The notes: a model not told the origin generated them from the sequence alone. A stretch of 22,904 nt of DNA from JAXHLG01 sp964505305 (GCA_964505305.1 CAZDHE010000015.1:1-22904), one strand, 5' to 3'; shown: positions 1 to 7,499, counted from the stretch's first letter. Numbers and translations: made by a program.

Positions 1-12
1 AAAATATTCCTC

Positions 13-69
13 TGTTTGAACCAAAGACTTGACAAATTGTTATAGCGGGACTTTTAAAAAAGGGAGGGA
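13..69. repeat. Left terminal inverted repeat
   Basis: Bases 13-63 are an exact reverse complement of 22854-22904, and the match continues to 69/22849 with a single one-base gap. The repeat starts TGTTTGAACC and its inner end is a run of T then A followed by GGGAGGGA. It contains TTGACA (29-34) but no well-spaced -10 box. The right copy stops exactly at the last base of the window, whereas the left copy is preceded by 12 further bases. This may be a dispersed repeat at which an assembly broke, or a true pair of flanking repeats; the sequence alone does not decide. Confidence 0.95.
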
Positions 70-73
70 CCAG

Positions 74-225
74 TTTCCTTTTTTTAGGAAGTTCACGTTT
101 TTAGCCTCCCTCTTTCTCAAAGAGGGATTGGGGGAGATTAAACAAAGACGAGATAAATCCTCTCTGATTCTCCTTTGGAAAAGGAGAGAAGTATATCCCC
201 TCCGACTCTCCCTTGGGAAAGGAGA
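74..225. repeat. Cluster of four short palindromes
   Basis: Four hairpin-forming palindromes follow the left terminal repeat. At 75-90 a TTCCT/AGGAA stem has a T6 loop. At 108-126 CCCTCTTT/AAAGAGGG has a CTC loop. At 169-187 TCTCCTTT/AAAGGAGA has a GGA loop. At 207-225 a related TCTCCCTT/AAAGGAGA stem has one mismatch and a GGG loop. The last three resemble each other, like REP-type intergenic elements. An open reading frame crossing this stretch (29-256) follows the repeats and is not taken as a gene. Bases 226-320 show nothing recognisable. Confidence 0.75.
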
Positions 226-320
226 AGGCTTTCTTTCTATTGAATTTTTCAAATAACTCTTCCAAGCATCAATGCATCCCTTGGCACTTGTTATTACGAA
301 TTTTTTTAGGCAATATTTTA

Positions 321-350
321 AAAACCCGGGTTAAAAGCGCCCGGGTTTTT
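321..350 (-). terminator. Bidirectional intrinsic terminator after groES
   Basis: AAAACCCGGG (321-330) pairs perfectly with CCCGGGTTTT (340-349) around a nine-base loop, giving a ten-base-pair stem with a T-tract. Read on the minus strand it lies about 30 bases past the groES stop codon and runs into TTTTTAAAAT, so it can end groES transcription. The T-run also exists on plus, so it may work both ways. Confidence 0.85.
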
Positions 351-378
351 ATCTGTAAAGTTTTTAAAATTTAATTAA

Positions 379-654
379 CTACTCCAAAACAGCCAAAACA
401 TCCTCGGATTTTAAAATAAGATATTCCTCATCATCCATTTCCACTTCAGTTCCGCTGAATTTGGCAAATAAAACAGTGGCTCCTTTTTTAATTTTCTTAT
501 GAATTTTTTCACTTTCTCCAACTTCTACAACTTCTCCTTTTTGCGGGCGTTCTTTTTCGGCAGTTTCGGGAAGAACAATTCCGCTCTCAGTAGTTTTTTC
601 TTCTTCAGTAACTTTAATTAAAATATTTTTTCCCAGAGGTGTTATTTTTTTCAT
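379..654 (-). CDS. groES: Co-chaperonin GroES (Cpn10)
   Basis: The 91-residue protein has the normal GroES length and layout: an N-terminal PLGKNILIKV strand, the mobile loop around residues 17-32 ending in SGIVLPE, the KGEVVEVGE turn, and the C-terminal segment with a KKGATVLFAKFSGTEV-type barrel strand and EEYLILKSEDVLAVLE end. GroES caps the GroEL folding chamber in the cytoplasm. The ATG at 654 has no clear Shine-Dalgarno sequence. It is transcribed alone: a near-consensus promoter lies about 80 bases upstream and a strong terminator follows. groEL is not adjacent, which differs from the usual groESL operon, and no CIRCE-type inverted repeat (HrcA operator) is visible in the leader. Family assignment is secure. 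Confidence 0.96.
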   Translation of the reverse strand: MKKITPLGKNILIKVTEEEKTTESGIVLPETAEKERPQKGEVVEVGESEKIHKKIKKGATVLFAKFSGTEVEMDDEEYLILKSEDVLAVLE

Positions 655-738
655 AGGCTTTTGAGTTAATATTTATAGCTTGCCTGCAAAACAAGCTTAT
701 TTACTTTATTTTAGCAAACAACAAACTCGACTGCTAAT

Positions 739-767
739 AATATACCAACAAGAAAAAAACTTGTCAA
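739..767 (-). promoter_or_regulatory. Sigma-70-type promoter for groES
   Basis: On the minus strand TTGACA (767-762) is followed after exactly 17 bases by TATATT (744-739). This predicts a start near 732 and a leader of about 78 bases before the groES ATG at 654. The -35 box is perfect and the -10 box matches 5 of 6. No heat-shock operator is evident. Confidence 0.8.
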
Positions 768-783
768 ATGATTATTGAGTAAA

Positions 784-898
784 GAAAGTGGGAAAGTGGA
801 GAAAGTAAAGAAAGTGGAGAAAGTGGAGCCCGCCCAGGCCTGGCAGGTCGGGTAAAAAAGTTTGGAAAGTAGTGACCGGTGACAAGTGACCGGTGACA
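784..898. repeat. Composite of short tandem repeats and a GC-rich hairpin
   Basis: Three unrelated low-complexity elements are stacked in the gap between groES and the methyltransferase gene. The first is five near-copies of a nine-base GAAAGTGGA unit (784-827). The second is a GC-rich stretch (828-853) around the palindrome CCAGGCCTGG with outer CCCG/CGGG arms. The third is two exact copies of the 14-base AGTGACCGGTGACA (871-884 and 885-898), each with an ACCGGT core. A 62-codon open frame here is a by-product of the repeats and is not called. Confidence 0.85.
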
Positions 899-943
899 TT
901 TTAAAAAAGAGTAAGCAGAGAAAACAAGAAAATGAAGTAGGTG

Positions 944-2107
944 CTATTTTTTAAGTACTACAATTTCTCTCCAAACTCTTTGCCCCTTTCGGCCGTAAAT
1001 GATAGTGCCGCGCTTGGTAGTTTTTAGATTTAATTCTCGAGGCAGCATTTGAATCATCTTAAAGCCTCCGGTTTCCGGATTAAGCATAACCGATTTTCTT
1101 TTACTCTTAAAGACGGGCCAAATCATAACAACAACCCCGCCTTCCTTCAGAATTTTGCCCAGCTCCTTAATGGCCTGAGAATAAAGTCTGTCTAACTCAT
1201 TTTTAATTTTGGAAGCGCTTTTAATTTTGCTTTGAGGACCTAAATAGGGTTCGGTCACCACTATATCCGCGCTCTCAAAACCGATTTGGTGAGATAGTTT
1301 CAGCGCATCGAAATTGAAAAGTTCCAACGGAATTTCCTCTTCGGATAAAAAATGTTTTCTTAGCCATTGTATGTTTTCCTGAGTGTCCGATATTGCTTTG
1401 GCGGAAACATCTGAACCAATTACCTGCTCAAAGCCCATCAATAAAGCTTCCATTAAAATAGTCCCCGAACCGCAAAAGGGATCCAACAGGGTTTTGTCTC
1501 GACTCCTTCCCGCTCCCACGTTAAGCATTATTTGGACCAGCTTGGGAGGTATCATTCCGGACCGGGAATCTCTGGCCGGCCTTCCATAATCGCGAAAAGA
1601 TAATTCCTTAAAAGGCTGAACGGCTTCCGTTTTGGCCAGTGTTGCTTTGTCTTTTCTTTTTACCAAAATAAATTCCGCTCCTCGAGAAATTAATTTATTT
1701 TGTTCCACTGCAACGCTGGATAAATTTCTCCCCCTCGACTCCACCCAGCTACAAGAAATGCCTTTGGACTTGAGGTTTTGCTTGGCGCCCATAGCGATTT
1801 TTTTGACATTCTCACCGGAAATTTTGCCATAAACAGATAAGCCGAATTTAAACTTACCTTCACTTTTTTCCGGCAAATATTTCTCAAGATTTTCCGAAAT
1901 ATTAGCGCAATTATCCTCTAAAACTCGAGCGATTTTAACCACTCCTCCTAATTGTTTAATTTCTTCTTGAGATTTAATTTCTTCTTCAAAACCAGCTTCC
2001 AAAACTCTTTTTTCTAATAAAACATATTCGACCGGGTTGAGCCTGCTCAATATTTCAGCTACAGATAAAGCCTGATTGGAACCCAGAACAAAAAGGTATT
2101 TCTTCAT
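944..2107 (-). CDS. Trm11-like THUMP/UPF0020 RNA guanine-N2 methyltransferase
   Basis: This 387-residue protein has an N-terminal half of the THUMP kind (roughly residues 50-150) and a C-terminal Rossmann methyltransferase of the UPF0020 family. SAM-binding motif I is LLDPFCGSGTILMEA (207-221), the acidic residue after strand 2 is in GSDVSAKAI (D233), and the catalytic-loop motif is TEPYLGP (285-291). Enzymes of this type methylate the exocyclic N2 of guanosine in tRNA (Trm11/TrmG10) or rRNA. The usual loop is D/N-P-P-Y, so the T-E-P-Y version is a variant; the exact target RNA cannot be read from the sequence. The ATG at 2107 lies about 30 bases after a predicted promoter that overlaps a divergent one. 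It appears monocistronic. Confidence 0.85.
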   Translation of the reverse strand: MKKYLFVLGSNQALSVAEILSRLNPVEYVLLEKRVLEAGFEEEIKSQEEIKQLGGVVKIARVLEDNCANISENLEKYLPEKSEGKFKFGLSVYGKISGENVKKIAMGAKQNLKSKGISCSWVESRGRNLSSVAVEQNKLISRGAEFILVKRKDKATLAKTEAVQPFKELSFRDYGRPARDSRSGMIPPKLVQIMLNVGAGRSRDKTLLDPFCGSGTILMEALLMGFEQVIGSDVSAKAISDTQENIQWLRKHFLSEEEIPLELFNFDALKLSHQIGFESADIVVTEPYLGPQSKIKSASKIKNELDRLYSQAIKELGKILKEGGVVVMIWPVFKSKRKSVMLNPETGGFKMIQMLPRELNLKTTKRGTIIYGRKGQRVWREIVVLKK

Positions 2108-2125
2108 TAAAATGTATTAAAAGTA

Positions 2126-2154
2126 TTGCCAAAACAGTTTTTTTATTATATCAT
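2126..2154 (+). promoter_or_regulatory. Plus-strand promoter for the unrecognised gene pair
   Basis: TTGCCA (2126-2131), a 17-base spacer and TATCAT (2149-2154) match the sigma-70 consensus at 5 of 6 positions in each box. Predicted start is near 2161, giving a leader of about 83 bases before the ATG at 2244. Confidence 0.65.
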
Positions 2155-2172
2155 TTTTTGAGTATTTGAAAA
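2145..2172 (-). promoter_or_regulatory. Minus-strand promoter for the Trm11-like gene
   Basis: On the minus strand TTTTCA (2172-2167), a 16-base spacer and a perfect TATAAT (2150-2145) form a plausible promoter. It overlaps the divergent plus-strand promoter, the two -10 boxes sharing bases 2149-2150, so the two transcripts probably compete. Confidence 0.55.
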
Positions 2173-2243
2173 GGCTTTTTAGTTTTAATTTAAGGCTTTT
2201 TCAAAATTTTAGCACCTTTAAATATTCAAAAGCGGGAGGTTTT

Positions 2244-2507
2244 ATGAAAGATTTCTACCTTATAAAAATGGCGGAAAGCATTTCCTCCACCGGAGTAAAC
2301 GGATTATTTTTTTACGAGAATGAAAAAAGCGCTTATCTTTTGACATTAGACCCCTTGATATTTAATAAGTTTTGTATTCTTTTGACAGAAAGAAAATTGT
2401 CATACAGCGTTTTTTTCCAGGACCAAACCCGGGTAGCAGAAACATCCAGGCAATACAAAAAATTTATCCAGAAATTTATCCAAGAGGAAAATCATGAGAC
2501 CGCTTAA
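2244..2507 (+). CDS. Hypothetical protein, 87 residues, first gene of a pair
   Basis: I do not recognise this protein. The start at 2244 is chosen because GGGAGG (2234-2239) lies at good spacing before it; an in-frame ATG at 2166 has no such site. The product is a small soluble-looking protein rich in Phe, Lys and Ser, with no signal peptide or membrane span. It has a GVNGLFFYENEKS segment near residue 18 and a basic/aromatic C-terminal helix (KKFIQKFIQEE). Its stop overlaps the next gene by 14 bases, so the two are translationally coupled. The segment GxxGxxxFxxxKSxxxYL is faintly mirrored in the N-terminal part of the convergent gene at 3154-3837. Confidence 0.7.
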   Translation: MKDFYLIKMAESISSTGVNGLFFYENEKSAYLLTLDPLIFNKFCILLTERKLSYSVFFQDQTRVAETSRQYKKFIQKFIQEENHETA

Positions 2508-3102
2508 AGAACTTAGTGAAAAAGAAATGCAGGATTTGACAAACAGAGCCATAGAAGAAAATTTTTCTTCGAAAAATACGGCTGTTGTTATTGACACTAA
2601 AAAATTTCCTACTGCAGATTTCTTTTCCGGAACAATAGGAAATAAAGTTTTTAAATTCGGACAAAAAGAGAGCACTTTTTTCTTAGCGACTAATTGTCAA
2701 GACCAACCCAAAAGAGATCTCCTGGTTAATTGTTTCTCCTTTGTATTAGGAGGCAATTATAACTTTTTGTTCAAAGAAGAATTTTCCTTTCCGTTCTTTC
2801 ATCATTTTGTCTTTTTTTGGGGAGATTATCCCCAAGAAGACAGCAAGCTTGAAAAACAGCTTCGGCAATGCAAATTCGACGGATGGCTGCATCCGGCCTC
2901 CACTTTATGGCAGTTTGCCGGAGAAGCGGAGGGAATTAGTTTTTTCGCAAACTATAATCCCAAGATTCACAAACTAGACTTGTTAAGTTTCAAAGAAAAT
3001 AATGGCTTAATAGATATATTTCAAGTCTTTATGAACAAAAAACCGTGCTCCTGCCAAGTTCAAGGCGAAAAAAACCAGCAGGTTTTTATCGCCCGCTGGT
3101 AA
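2494..3102 (+). CDS. Hypothetical protein, 202 residues, second gene of a pair
   Basis: Unrecognised. The start ATG at 2494 follows a GAGGAAAAT Shine-Dalgarno and overlaps the previous gene by 14 bases. The protein has no signal peptide or membrane span and is unusually rich in Phe and aromatic residues. Visible segments are FFSGTIGNKVFKFG (residues 43-56), FFLATN, a Phe/His-rich stretch around residues 98-108, FDGWLHPASTLWQFAGEAEG, and a C-terminal CSC pair. The FFSGxIG segment and the spacing to the following hydrophobic strand recur in the convergent gene 3154-3837, suggesting distant relationship. It is followed directly by a strong bidirectional terminator. No function is assigned. Confidence 0.75.
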   Translation: MRPLKELSEKEMQDLTNRAIEENFSSKNTAVVIDTKKFPTADFFSGTIGNKVFKFGQKESTFFLATNCQDQPKRDLLVNCFSFVLGGNYNFLFKEEFSFPFFHHFVFFWGDYPQEDSKLEKQLRQCKFDGWLHPASTLWQFAGEAEGISFFANYNPKIHKLDLLSFKENNGLIDIFQVFMNKKPCSCQVQGEKNQQVFIARW

Positions 3103-3114
3103 CAAACAATTTTA

Positions 3115-3155
3115 AAACCCCATAAGTTGAAATCAACTCATGGGGCTTATTTTTT
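3115..3155. terminator. Strong bidirectional terminator between convergent genes
   Basis: CCCCATAAGTTGA (3118-3130) pairs with TCAACTCATGGGG (3133-3145) across an AA loop with one mismatch, a 13-position stem. It is flanked by A-runs on the left and T-runs on the right, so each of the two converging transcripts ends in a U-tract. Confidence 0.9.
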
Positions 3156-3837
3156 AGTCATCAAAAATCGGAGGTACTCTTAATTTACAAATATTTCCCT
3201 CACTCTCCTTTTTTTTCAATTTATTTGCGGTACACTCGGGATTAATATTGTCCCACACGAAAAATTCAAAAATTTGTCCTCTATTTACAGGCAAGCATTG
3301 CCTGTATTGAGCTAACGGCTGAACTCCCATAATCTTATCGATTGCTTTCAAGAAAGATTTATCCACCTCTTCCATAGCAATAAAAAAATACCCGGAGGAG
3401 ACAATCCATTGCCCTATAAAAGAATTTTCGCCGATATTTCCTGAGAAAAAACCGGGTTCCCTGCCCGCCTTCACTGAAAATTTTTTTCTCAATCCGGCAA
3501 GCCTAAAAACGGTTGCCAAGCTCTCATTTCTTTTCCAAGATAAAAAACGGCTCGCCTTCCATTCCCAGAAATGATTACCGTAGTAAAAGTAATAATCGGA
3601 ATGTTTCTTTCCAATCACGCGGCTTAGCGCATCTTTACACTCTTTTTGAAAACCGGTTGACTGAAAAACCGCTTTTCTATCTTTGGAGTTGAAATAAAAA
3701 AGCGCGTCTTCTTTTTTTCTCGAGAAAAGATAGCCTGTCCCGCTTTTTAACGGAAAAACGGAAAAGCCGACAAGGCCCGATAACTCCAAGGTTTTCCCTA
3801 AAAGTCCGGCCGATTCATTGCTGACTTCCGTAAACAT
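3154..3837 (-). CDS. Hypothetical protein, 227 residues, convergent partner
   Basis: Unrecognised. The ATG at 3837 has an excellent AAGGAGGA Shine-Dalgarno five to six bases upstream, which strongly supports expression. The protein is aromatic-rich (YYFYYGNHFWEW near residue 81) and soluble, with no membrane segment or signal. From about residue 129 it contains FFSGNIGENSFIGQ followed by GYFFIAMEEVDKSFLKAIDKIMG. This resembles FFSGTIGNKVFKFG...FFLATN...LLVNCFSFVLGG in the 202-residue protein on the opposite strand. The shared pattern hints at an unrecognised family, but the similarity is too weak to be sure by eye. It shares a terminator with the plus-strand pair. Bases 3838-4109 hold a candidate 49-codon minus-strand frame (3871-4020) but nothing firm. 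Confidence 0.75.
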   Translation of the reverse strand: MFTEVSNESAGLLGKTLELSGLVGFSVFPLKSGTGYLFSRKKEDALFYFNSKDRKAVFQSTGFQKECKDALSRVIGKKHSDYYFYYGNHFWEWKASRFLSWKRNESLATVFRLAGLRKKFSVKAGREPGFFSGNIGENSFIGQWIVSSGYFFIAMEEVDKSFLKAIDKIMGVQPLAQYRQCLPVNRGQIFEFFVWDNINPECTANKLKKKESEGNICKLRVPPIFDD

Positions 3838-4109
3838 AACTTCCTCCTTTTTGTCCTATGTTCTCGTATACTATAAAACCGTGAGCCTCAAGATTCCCAT
3901 ACTATAACAATGCCTTCCTACAAGATAAAAAGTTTTACGTATTTTGAGGCCTCGCCAATAAAAATCATTCCAATAGACAACCCGGCACTCGGAAGCCCTA
4001 ATAATATCCTTGGTCTTCATAAGAAACCTCTTTTCTTGTTATTACTGTTAAAGAACTTTTTTAAAAAATTAAATGTAAGATTTCCTAACTTTATTTACAA
4101 CTCCAATTC

Positions 4110-7100
4110 TCATTCCACCTTTTTTCTGTAAAAACTAACAAAAGTGGCGGGAACTATAAACAATGTTAAAAAAGCCGAAAAAGTAAGACCGAAAATAATA
4201 GCAAACCCCATATTTCTCCAATCCGGCTGGGTGATAGAAAGAGGCAACAAACCGAAAACGGTAGTAATGGTAGTCAAGGCGATCGGCCTTAGCCGAACAA
4301 AACCGGCCTCCTTGACCGCTCCGACTAATTTTCTTCCTCCGGTCAATTCTCGATTGATCTGATCGATTAAGATAATGGCATTGTTAACCACTATTCCGAC
4401 CAACGAGACTATTCCCACAAAAGCCGGGATGTCCAAAACCAAGCCGGCAGCCGCCATCCCAAAAAATACCCCCGTCATCGCCAAAGGAATAGTCACCAAG
4501 ATTAGCAAAACCTGTTTGAAAGAATTAAATAAAGCGATCAAGATAAACAAGATTAAAATAATTCCGATTATCATTTTAACAAACATATCTTGGAAAGTTC
4601 CCATTAATTCCTCCTGCTCTCCTCCAAAATCCACCCTGTAGCCGGCCGGAATATTCATTTCTTTCACTTCTTCTCGAAGTTCTTCGGTTATTTCAGTCGG
4701 GTTTCCGCCTTCCGTTCCGGCGGTAATAGATACCACTCTCTCTTCATCTTTTCTGGTTATGCCGGCCGGAGAAGCTTGAATTTTGACCTCGCCCAGAGCC
4801 GATACCGGCACATTTTCTCCGGCGGGAGTTTTGATTAAAGTGTTTTCCAAGTCATCGGGAGAATTGACTGTCTCGTCCTTATAACCAATGCTCAAAGTCA
4901 AATCTTCCCCATTTCTGGTGATTTCAATACTTTCATCTCTGGAAATTCCTCCTCTTAATCCCGAAGACACAGTAGCCACACTCAAACCCTCCCGCGCCAA
5001 TAAATCTTTATTGGGAACAAAAACAAACTCTCCGGGGGAGTTTTCCACGGAAGTATCTTCATTAACTACGGTTGGAATTTCTCCTAATTTTCCTTTTATA
5101 TCTTCCGCTAATATCTCCAGAGTGTTTAAGTCCTCGCCTACCACTCTAAGAGAAATTGCTTCACCGGTAGGAGGACCAGATTGTTCTTCTACTATGGAAA
5201 TATCCCCGCGAGTAACTTTTTCTTCAATGTTTTTTCTAATCTGAGAAACTATTTCTCCGCTTTTTTTATCTCTGCTTTCTTTATCTGTCAAGTTGGCTTG
5301 CACGGAAGCTTTATGGCCGCTGGCGGAGTCAACGCTCCCGGCTGTAGCTTCAAAAGTGGATCCTATAGACGAAACAAAATTAGTCACCTCCTGTTCTTGC
5401 AGCAACACTTCTTCTATCTTTTTAACTTCTTTGTCGGTTTCTTCCATCACCGTCCCGTTGGGCATATTCAAATTAATATAAAAATATTCTCCATCTATTT
5501 CCCCGAAAGATTTAATCTTCAAAACGCCCGTCAAAGGAAGGGAGAGACTGGCAAAAAATAGCAGCCAAACCAACGCTATGAGCGTCCTCCTCTTTTTATT
5601 GCTCTCCAAAAGACTCGGTAAAATCTCCCTATAATGATATGCCGCCTTGTCAAACATTCGAGTGGCCCATCGCTCCGACCGAGCCTTTGACTTGCATCTG
5701 CCAGACAATTTCTTGTAAGCTTTTTTTATCTTTCCGCCATTTCCGCAAGCTTCTTCTTCTCTTTTTTTGTAAGGATTTATAACCAAAATCCCCACCGCCG
5801 GGACAATAGTCAAAGCTACAAAAAGAGCGGCTATCAAAGTGGTGTTTACCACGATCGGAATAGTTTTAATAAACTCTCCGATAATGCCCTCCACAAACAT
5901 CAGCGGAAGAAAAGCCGCCACGGTGGTAAGCATTCCCGCCAAAAGCGGCGGGGCGTATTCTTTTATGGTAGAAACGGCCGCTTCAAAACCGGTCACCGCA
6001 TAATTGGAAACCCGGTTATACATTCCTTCCACAATCACAATTGCCGAATCGACCAAGAGTCCCAAAGCCAAAACCAAGGAAAACAAAGAGAGGAAATTCA
6101 AGCTTTCCCCGATTAGGGACATAATAATAAAAGAAATAAAGAAAGAAAATGGCACGGAAAGACCGGCGATGAGGGCCTCTTTCCATCCCAGAAATATAAA
6201 AAGAAGTATCAAAATAATTAGAACTGTTTGGAAACCGTTGACAGAAAGCGTATTGATGCTTTCGGAGATATACTCGGAGAAATCGGAGGTTACCTCCACC
6301 TTGACATCTTCGGGATAAACCGACCCGCGGGCATCTTCCAGCCTATTCCTCGCCTCGGCGGCAACCGCGGTGATGTCTCCGCCGGTTTTTTTGAAAACTT
6401 GAATGGAAACCGCTTGCTCAGGCGGCAGGCCGTTGACAGACAAGCGGGAATCGGAGGTTGCTTCTCTAAACCCTTCTTTCACTTGAGCAATGTCTTCCAA
6501 TAAAATCGGTTTTCCATTGCTGTTGCCCACTTGAAGAAGACCGATTTCTTGAACATTTTCAAATTTACCGGAAACTCTGGCTGTATAATTATAATCGCCG
6601 ACTTCTATCGACCCCAAGGGAAAATTAAGGTTTTGAGAATTGATAGTGTCAACTACTTCATTGAAAGATAAATTTTTCTCAGTCATCTTATCCCTATCAA
6701 CATCTATTCGCACAATTCTTTCAGCTCCTCCGGCAATTTTCACCTCGGAAACATAAGGGATTCCCGACAAATCGCCCTTAATGTCTTCGGCAAATTTTTT
6801 CAGCCTCGCCGGGTCATAATTTTCTCCTGATAAAGCGGCGATGAAAATAGGCTGATCACTCAAACTTATTTCCGTAACATTCGGGTCTGTAGCGTCTTCC
6901 GGCAAATCCGTTTTGGCGCTATCAACTTCGTCTTCCAAATTTTCCACAGATTCATCAATATCTTGGTCTGCTTCAAATTCTGCCACTATGGTGGAAAATC
7001 CCAAGGAAGAGGTAGAATCCAAATTCTTTAAACCCTCCAAATCCCCCACTCTTTCTTCAATTTTCTTGGTTACTTGTTCTTCCACGTCGGTAGGCGAAGC

Positions 7101-7331
7101 TCCCGGATAAGCGGTAGAAACTACAGCAATAGGAATTTCCACCTCCGGCTGCAACTCCCGGGGTAAATTCCTGATAGTGGAAACTCCAAAAATCAGCAGA
7201 AAAAATATTATCAAATAAGTTAATTTGTTTCTGCGTATCAAAAAAACCCAAGGCGATCCCTTGAAACTCTTTACGTCTTCTTTGATTCTTTCCAATTTGG
7301 TTTGTTGTTGATCCCGCTGAGAGTTATTCAT
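4110..7331 (-). CDS. RND-family efflux transporter permease (HAE1-like)
   Basis: The full-length 1073-residue protein has the twofold RND plan: TM1 at about 37-55, a large extracytoplasmic domain, TM2-TM6 around 365-530, a second TM (about 612-632) and extracytoplasmic domain, and TM8-TM12 at the end. Hallmarks are RELQPEVEIPIAVVSTAYPGASP after TM1 (shown in part), LALGLLVDSAIVIVEGMYN in TM4 and GIVVNNAIILIDQ in TM10. Such pumps use the proton gradient to expel drugs or lipophiles. In AcrB the proton relay is D407-D408 in TM4 and K940 in TM10; here D428 is kept, the second Asp is Ser429, and TM10 carries N983-N984. Proton coupling may differ; VNN in TM10 is seen in other RND subfamilies. Its adaptor gene lies upstream, separated by a four-helix-bundle gene. 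No outer-membrane TolC-type gene is in the window. Confidence 0.93.
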   Translation of the reverse strand: MNNSQRDQQQTKLERIKEDVKSFKGSPWVFLIRRNKLTYLIIFFLLIFGVSTIRNLPRELQPEVEIPIAVVSTAYPGASPTDVEEQVTKKIEERVGDLEGLKNLDSTSSLGFSTIVAEFEADQDIDESVENLEDEVDSAKTDLPEDATDPNVTEISLSDQPIFIAALSGENYDPARLKKFAEDIKGDLSGIPYVSEVKIAGGAERIVRIDVDRDKMTEKNLSFNEVVDTINSQNLNFPLGSIEVGDYNYTARVSGKFENVQEIGLLQVGNSNGKPILLEDIAQVKEGFREATSDSRLSVNGLPPEQAVSIQVFKKTGGDITAVAAEARNRLEDARGSVYPEDVKVEVTSDFSEYISESINTLSVNGFQTVLIILILLFIFLGWKEALIAGLSVPFSFFISFIIMSLIGESLNFLSLFSLVLALGLLVDSAIVIVEGMYNRVSNYAVTGFEAAVSTIKEYAPPLLAGMLTTVAAFLPLMFVEGIIGEFIKTIPIVVNTTLIAALFVALTIVPAVGILVINPYKKREEEACGNGGKIKKAYKKLSGRCKSKARSERWATRMFDKAAYHYREILPSLLESNKKRRTLIALVWLLFFASLSLPLTGVLKIKSFGEIDGEYFYINLNMPNGTVMEETDKEVKKIEEVLLQEQEVTNFVSSIGSTFEATAGSVDSASGHKASVQANLTDKESRDKKSGEIVSQIRKNIEEKVTRGDISIVEEQSGPPTGEAISLRVVGEDLNTLEILAEDIKGKLGEIPTVVNEDTSVENSPGEFVFVPNKDLLAREGLSVATVSSGLRGGISRDESIEITRNGEDLTLSIGYKDETVNSPDDLENTLIKTPAGENVPVSALGEVKIQASPAGITRKDEERVVSITAGTEGGNPTEITEELREEVKEMNIPAGYRVDFGGEQEELMGTFQDMFVKMIIGIILILFILIALFNSFKQVLLILVTIPLAMTGVFFGMAAAGLVLDIPAFVGIVSLVGIVVNNAIILIDQINRELTGGRKLVGAVKEAGFVRLRPIALTTITTVFGLLPLSITQPDWRNMGFAIIFGLTFSAFLTLFIVPATFVSFYRKKVE

Positions 7332-7381
7332 TGAGTAGCATTAAAATATGAAAACATCTAAACAATTCTTGTAAAATTTAT

Positions 7382-7468
7382 AAAGCACAAATGAAAATAA
7401 AAGCACAAACTATTCAAAGCCCAAAGCCCAAATAAAACCCAAAGCACTAAAATCCTTCAAAACACAAA
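7382..7468 (+). repeat. Left decamer array AAAGCMCAAA
   Basis: Seven near-copies of the decamer AAAGC(A/C)CAAA lie at 7382, 7400, 7416, 7423, 7434, 7441 and 7459, some overlapping. They fill the gap between the RND gene and the four-helix-bundle gene. The same decamer appears in the opposite orientation on the other side of that gene. Confidence 0.8.
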
Positions 7469-7499
7469 CTACCCGAAACACAGAGCGAAAATAAAAAAA

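Noticed and set aside
9..26. T-arm-like hairpin (minus strand CTTTG-GTTCAAA-CAGAG), suggesting a tRNA 3' end or attachment site
   Set aside because: The conserved G53-C61 pair does not align with the TTCAA loop and no acceptor, anticodon or D arm is present.
29..256. Open frame of 75 codons through the left inverted repeat and palindromes
   Set aside because: It follows repeat sequence that is equally open on the opposite strand (40-252), has no Shine-Dalgarno and a composition dictated by the palindromes.
711..899. 62-codon minus-strand frame between groES and the methyltransferase
   Set aside because: It is made of the nonamer and 14-mer tandem repeats and overlaps the groES promoter.
3871..4020. 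49-codon minus-strand frame (MKTKDIIRASECRVVYWNDF...) with AGAGG upstream
   Set aside because: Composition (many Trp, Cys, Arg) is unlike neighbours; an adjacent frame also reads as a hydrophobic stretch, so no frame is favoured. Kept only as a note.
3910..4131. 73-codon plus-strand frame overlapping the end of the RND gene
   Set aside because: No Shine-Dalgarno, antisense to the gap and to the permease C-terminus, low-complexity Leu/Phe/Asn tail.
5181..5561. 126-codon plus-strand frame
   Set aside because: It is antisense to the well-supported RND permease and shows no protein-like features.
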